Source: Chloroflexota bacterium
Lineage (GTDB): Bacteria > Chloroflexota > Anaerolineae > J102
DNA length: 64,000 nucleotides
Direction: 5' to 3'
Assembly: GCA_029782215.1 (NCBI GenBank)
Contig: JAKOVD010000127.1
Coordinates: forward strand, 165,419-229,418
Shown: positions 60,620 to 64,000 of the stretch, piece by piece
How the letters are laid out: every line of letters starts with the position of its first letter
Numbering within the stretch: position 1 is the stretch's first letter
Made by a program: the position numbers and the translations under genes
The notes under the pieces: model-generated
The model's database searches: none
Told to the model about the DNA's origin: nothing
Seen by the model: only the letters and a program-made list of their open reading frames with translations

Positions 60620-61750
60620 ATGTCACGGCTTCGACCCTACACGCGCGTCCTCGTCGCGGCGGCGCTGGCCTGCATCGTCCTGGCGGGAGGCGTGTTTGTC
60701 TGGCAGTGGCGGCAGCGGGCGGCGCGTGAAGACCTCGGTCCCCAACAGCAGGTCGTCACCAACAATCCCAAGGCAGGGGTCCATACCCGGCTGGAGAACG
60801 AGGTCGAGCCCTGGAAGATCAAACGCACGCTGGAAATGGTGCGCGAAATGGGGACGCCCTGGATCGTCGAGTACTTCCCCTGGGCATTCAGCGAGCGCAG
60901 ACAGGGAGACTACGACTGGACGCACGCCGACCTGGTGGTTGACCATGCCAACCGCCAGGGCTTGACGGTCATCGCCCGGCTCGGCCTGGTGCCGGACTGG
61001 GCGCGGCCCAAAGACTCCGTCAACACCTACCTGGACGCCAAACACTTCGACGACTTCGCCGCCTACGCCGCAGCCTTCGCCACGCACTTCCGCGACCGCG
61101 TTCGCTACATCGTCGTGTGGAACGAACCCAACCTCAGCCTGGAATGGGGCTACCGCAAACCCGACCCCGTCGCCTACACCGCCATGCTCTGTCGGGCCGC
61201 CGCCGCCATCCGCCGCGCCAACCCCCAAGTCACCATCCTGGCCGGCGCCCTGGCGCCCACCGTGGGCGACCCGGCGGGCGAGTTGGGGATGAGCGATCTC
61301 GATTTCCTGCAGGCGATGTACGACGCCGGCGCCGGTCCCTGCTTCGATGCCCTGGCCGTCCACGCCTACGGGCTGACCTTTCCGCCTGACGATCCCCCCG
61401 AGCCCGGCGTCATCAACTTTCGCCGCACCGAGCTGCTGCGCGAGGTGATGGTGCGCAACGGAGATGGCGACAAGCCCATCCACATCACCGAAGGCGGCTG
61501 GAACGATCATCCCCGTTGGACGCGCGCGGTTCACCCGGCCCAGCGGGCGCGCTACACTGTCCGCGCCTACGAGCTGGCTGCCTCCTGGCCCTGGCTGCAG
61601 TCCGTCTCCATGTGGGCCTTCCGCTATCCCTGGCAGGAGAAGAATATCCGCGACTACTACACCTTCGTGACGCCCGACTTCGATCCCAAGCCGATCTACC
61701 TGGAAGTCCAGAAGGCCCTCGTGGGCGCCAAGGGCACGCCCTCGCCATGA
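60620..61750 (+). CDS. Membrane-anchored clan GH-A glycoside-hydrolase-like protein
   Basis: The 376-residue protein, from the ATG at 60620, has an N-terminal membrane anchor (VLVAAALACIVLAGGVFVW) and an extracytoplasmic TIM barrel. Two motifs place it in clan GH-A (families such as GH39 or cellulase-like proteins): VVWNEPNLS with acid/base Glu169, and HITEGGWND with nucleophile Glu291. GGDYDWTHAD-like residues near the start fit substrate-binding loops. It may hydrolyse a beta-glycoside such as a xyloside at the cell surface. Its ATG-proximal TATAAT suggests a leaderless transcript. The downstream gene overlaps its stop by four bases. Confidence 0.8.
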   Translation: MSRLRPYTRVLVAAALACIVLAGGVFVWQWRQRAAREDLGPQQQVVTNNPKAGVHTRLENEVEPWKIKRTLEMVREMGTPWIVEYFPWAFSERRQGDYDWTHADLVVDHANRQGLTVIARLGLVPDWARPKDSVNTYLDAKHFDDFAAYAAAFATHFRDRVRYIVVWNEPNLSLEWGYRKPDPVAYTAMLCRAAAAIRRANPQVTILAGALAPTVGDPAGELGMSDLDFLQAMYDAGAGPCFDALAVHAYGLTFPPDDPPEPGVINFRRTELLREVMVRNGDGDKPIHITEGGWNDHPRWTRAVHPAQRARYTVRAYELAASWPWLQSVSMWAFRYPWQEKNIRDYYTFVTPDFDPKPIYLEVQKALVGAKGTPSP

Positions 61751-62607
61751 CCAGACTCGCCTCACTCCGCCACCGCCTGCGGGGTCCCCGCGGCGTCATC
61801 GTGCTGGCTCTGTTCCTCCTGGCCGCAGCCGCGTTCGTCGCCTGGCTGGTGCTGGTGGTCTTTGCCGACCGCAACTGGCAGCGCCTGCAGCAGGGCGGCG
61901 CCCTGCGTATCGCCATCGACCCCAGCTTCCCACCCTTCGACGAGGTCGACGCCAACGGCGCCCTGACCGGTTTCGACGTGGACCTGGCGCGCGACCTGGC
62001 GCAGCGAATCCATGTGCCCGTCGAGTTCAAATCGATCGCCTTCGACGGTCTCGTGGACGCCGTCATCGCCGGCAAGGTGGATGTCGTCATCTCTGCCTTC
62101 CCGCAGGATCCGAGGCTGGCGCAGGACGTGCGCTTCAGCACGCCCTATTTCGACGCCGGGCTGGTGCTGGTGGTCCCTACGACCAGCCCCATTCAGGGCC
62201 CGGCAGACCTCAAGGGGCGCAGGCTGGCCGTGGAGTGGGGCAGCCAGGGCGATGCCTGGAGCCGCGGCCAGGGCATGGAGGTCCTGCGGCTGGACACCCC
62301 GGGCGACGCCCTGGCCGCGGTGGCCGATGGCCGCGCCGATGCCGCGGTCGTTGACGCCGTCACGGCGGCGCTGTCGCTGCCGGCGGGCCTGGTCGTGCGC
62401 CAGCCAGTGCTTACCCAAGAGCCCTACGTGATCATCCTGCCCAAGCGCGCGCCCAAGCTGGCCGACGCCCTGGACCGGGCCCTGGCCCAGGCGATGGCCG
62501 ACGGGACGTGGCAGCGCCTGGCTGCCGCCTACTTCCCTTCTCCGCCCGCCCCGCCCGTCACTCCCACCCCCACGCCTTTGCCGGCGGCAACATCCGGAGC
62601 CCAGTAG
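61747..62607 (+). CDS. Periplasmic-binding-fold protein (PBP2, amino-acid ABC type), membrane-anchored
   Basis: The ATG at 61747 overlaps the previous stop (ATGA), giving 286 residues. The first segment (GVIVLALFLLAAAAFVAWLV) anchors it. A type 2 binding-protein domain follows: LRIAIDPSFPPFDEVDANG, LTGFDVDLARDLAQRI, FDGLVDAVIAGKVDVVISAF and VRFSTPYFDAGLVLVV. A Pro/Thr tail ends the protein. No transporter genes lie next to it, so it could act as a sensor or ligand-binding partner of the glycosidase-like protein rather than as part of a full importer. Confidence 0.85.
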   Translation: MTRLASLRHRLRGPRGVIVLALFLLAAAAFVAWLVLVVFADRNWQRLQQGGALRIAIDPSFPPFDEVDANGALTGFDVDLARDLAQRIHVPVEFKSIAFDGLVDAVIAGKVDVVISAFPQDPRLAQDVRFSTPYFDAGLVLVVPTTSPIQGPADLKGRRLAVEWGSQGDAWSRGQGMEVLRLDTPGDALAAVADGRADAAVVDAVTAALSLPAGLVVRQPVLTQEPYVIILPKRAPKLADALDRALAQAMADGTWQRLAAAYFPSPPAPPVTPTPTPLPAATSGAQ

Positions 62608-62652
62608 ACCGGCAAGACCGCAACGCCAGGAAACCGGGAAACCGGGGTAGAG

Positions 62653-62770
62653 TCTGCCACCTGCCACCTGCCACCTGCCATTTGCTGCCTGCCACCTGCC
62701 ATTTGCTGCCTGCCACCTGCCATCTGCTGCCTGCCACCTGCCATCTGCTGCCTGCCACCTGCCACCTGCT
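62653..62770. repeat. CTGCCAC/TTGCTGC heptamer repeat block
   Basis: About seventeen 7-bp units (CTGCCAC, CTGCCAT, TTGCTGC) run without interruption, with a higher-order 21-bp period of three units. It ends just before the ATG at 62776. An open frame through it reads as repeated PATCHLL, but this is a by-product of the repeat. Confidence 0.9.
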
Positions 62771-62775
62771 CCCCC

Positions 62776-63804
62776 ATGTCCACTCCCGAAACCTGGTCCG
62801 CTGTTTTGACCCCCCGCCTTCCTGAGCTGCTGCCCGAGTATGCAGGCCAGCAGATGGTGCTCAGACCCGTAGGCGGGCCGCGCACGTTCACCTACTCGCG
62901 ACTGCTGGTGTTTGAGGTGGTGGCCGGAGGGCAAACGCTCACGCGGCTGGCGTTGAAGGAGCCCTTTGGCAGCCTGGCGGCGGACCCGGCCGCCGAATTC
63001 GCCGCCCTGCAGACCCTGCACCGGCATTTCACACAGCCCGGTCTGAGGGTGCCTCGCCCTCTACTCGCCCTCGACTCGCCCCCGTGCCTCCTGATGGAAG
63101 CGATCAGCGGGATGCCGCTGCAGCAGCTCCTGGCCGCCTGCCGCCGACCTGTCAACGGCAAGCGCCTGCAAGCGGCGCTTGCCTGTGCCGCCAGGGCAGG
63201 CGGGTGGTTGGCGCTCCTGCACCGGTTGCCTCCACCTGCGGGCGCCCAGCCAGCGCCCACGATTGCGGCCCGCGTCGAGGAGTCCACCACCCTGCTGGCT
63301 GGGCTTGGCATGGCGGCGAGTAGCCTTATGTCTATACGAAATGCTCTATTGGAGCGTGAGGCCGAACAGGGGCCCACCCCGGTGGTGATCCTGCACGGCG
63401 ACTACACGCCCCGCAACGTGTTCGGCACGCCTGAGGGTGGCGTCGTCGTCTTTGACACTGCGCTTTCCCAAACCGGTTCCGCCGCCTACGACCTCGGCTG
63501 GTTCCTGGCGGGCCTTGCCTTCCTCGACCGCTGGCAGATGCTCTTTGGCGGCCGGGTCTACGACCACCGCGCCCTGACCGATGCGCGACAAGCCTTCCTG
63601 GCCGGCTACCAGCACCTGGGACCGCCAACCCCCAGCACGTCCCCTGAAACCCTCTCACTCTACACCGCCGTCCGCCTCCTTCAGCGCTGGGCGCAGTACG
63701 CCGGCCACCTCCACCGCACACAGCCCCTGGCGGCCCGGGTGCTGCTCCCCAGCCGAGTGCACCCCTACTTCCGCGGCCAGATCGAAGCCCTGCTGCGAAG
63801 CTAG
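62776..63804 (+). CDS. Aminoglycoside-phosphotransferase-like kinase
   Basis: The 342-residue protein has an APH/choline-kinase fold: an N-terminal lobe (RLALKEPFGSLAADPAAEF), then VVILHGDYTPRNVF (catalytic HGDxxxxN) and VVVFDTALSQTGSAAYDLGW (metal-binding Asp). It phosphorylates a small molecule or sugar; an antibiotic resistance role cannot be inferred. The ATG follows the repeat block with no Shine-Dalgarno sequence. The stop codon TAG forms part of CTAG, and an insertion sequence begins right there. Confidence 0.8.
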   Translation: MSTPETWSAVLTPRLPELLPEYAGQQMVLRPVGGPRTFTYSRLLVFEVVAGGQTLTRLALKEPFGSLAADPAAEFAALQTLHRHFTQPGLRVPRPLLALDSPPCLLMEAISGMPLQQLLAACRRPVNGKRLQAALACAARAGGWLALLHRLPPPAGAQPAPTIAARVEESTTLLAGLGMAASSLMSIRNALLEREAEQGPTPVVILHGDYTPRNVFGTPEGGVVVFDTALSQTGSAAYDLGWFLAGLAFLDRWQMLFGGRVYDHRALTDARQAFLAGYQHLGPPTPSTSPETLSLYTAVRLLQRWAQYAGHLHRTQPLAARVLLPSRVHPYFRGQIEALLRS

Positions 63805-64000
63805 AACCTGTTATGAACTTCGGGCCATGAAGGCCACAAAGCGCGCCGCCATCAGGATGGCAAAGGCCACGAAGTGCAGTCCGGCCAGCGTTTCTGCCAG
63901 ACGCTCGTAGTCGCGAGCCAAGCGCCGGAAGCGCGCCATCCAGGCAAAACTGCGTTCGACCACCCAACGGCGAGGCAAGAGGACGAAGCCTCGCTTGGCA
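63805..64000 (-). mobile_element. Right end of an IS5-family element, cut by the window edge
   Basis: The transposase gene ends within 7 bp of the kinase stop codon. The sequence CTAG at 63801-63804 could be the target duplication, which suits IS5-type elements. The terminal inverted repeat begins near GAACCTG; the other end lies outside the window. Confidence 0.7.
63811..63999 (-). CDS. IS5-family transposase, C-terminal part (partial)
   Basis: The visible 62 residues read through to the window edge: [40 protein letters not shown] and [20 protein letters not shown], ending SS and stop. The [10 protein letters not shown] segment holds the Glu of the DDE catalytic triad. The N-terminal part and the first two Asp residues lie to the right of the window. 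No frameshift is seen in the visible part. Confidence 0.9.
   Translation of the reverse strand, partial: AKRGFVLLPRRWVVERSFAWMARFRRLARDYERLAETLAGLHFVAFAILMAARFVAFMARSS

Noticed and set aside
62653..62770. CRISPR-like array
   Set aside because: Units are 7 bp with a 21-bp higher order and no unique spacers or cas genes, so it is a simple tandem repeat.
63332..63967. Open frame of 211 codons on the minus strand at the right edge
   Set aside because: It overlaps the kinase gene in antisense and uses a different frame from the recognisable IS5 transposase end.

Overview
The window is a high-GC, densely packed bacterial segment. It most likely comes from a member of the Chloroflexota (Anaerolineae or a related class). 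That placement is an inference. It rests on a secreted PKD protein ending in LWLPLYKR, sugar-binding lipoproteins with Pro-Thr-Lys-Ala linkers, and intergenic spacers filled with 7-bp repeats. No rRNA or tRNA is present to confirm it.

Layout. (1) Positions 1-2100 carry the 3' part of a plus-strand, C25-like cysteine peptidase with PKD domains, closed by a strong terminator. (2) Positions 2179-38611 form one long minus-strand island for carbohydrate catabolism, read from right to left. Its right end has a UTRA-type GntR regulator, a xylose-isomerase-like protein, a PfkB kinase, a split transketolase, a SAF-domain oxidoreductase and a sugar isomerase. A FadR-type GntR regulator follows, with a clear promoter and a palindromic site. 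It heads a complete sugar ABC transporter (binding lipoprotein, two permeases, two ATPases). Next come a tagatose-3-epimerase-like enzyme, more TIM-barrel isomerases, a Gfo/Idh/MocA dehydrogenase, xylA, xylB, a second xylA-like gene, a GlcD/GlcF-like oxidase pair, two UPF0261 (Tm-1-like) genes, a HigBA toxin-antitoxin pair, a creatininase-family amidohydrolase, a LarA-like nickel racemase, a TauE-WD40 fusion and the TIM-barrel partner of Tm-1. The probable flow is import of a pentose or branched sugar, isomerisation and epimerisation by nine related barrels, phosphorylation by XylB or PfkB, and entry into the pentose-phosphate pool through transketolase. Oxidation of hydroxy acids is a plausible side branch.

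(3) Positions 38612-41933 hold a decayed dihydroxyacetone-kinase fragment with its own terminator, a plus-strand glycosyltransferase-like gene and a nitrilase-fold protein lacking the catalytic cysteine. (4) Positions 41936-60286 form a second minus-strand unit that looks like an uncharacterised complex-lipid or polyketide cluster. It contains an acyl-CoA dehydrogenase, a 2993-residue synthase (KS-AT-KS-ACPx4-KR-DH), a phosphopantetheinyl transferase, an acyl-CoA carboxylase set (carboxyltransferase, biotin carboxylase, biotin carrier), two small membrane proteins and a fusion of two NADPH-ferredoxin reductases. Carboxylase, PPTase and reductase would supply extender units, activate the carrier domains and provide reducing power. 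All four carrier domains have Thr where the pantetheinylated Ser is expected, and the biotin carboxylase has lost a catalytic Glu. This unit is therefore the best candidate for a new system.

(5) Positions 60620-63804 carry plus-strand genes for a membrane-anchored glycoside-hydrolase-like protein, a type-2 periplasmic-binding-fold protein and an APH-type kinase. (6) The right edge is the end of an IS5-type element inserted at the kinase stop codon. Most spacers carry 7-bp-period repeats or long hairpins.
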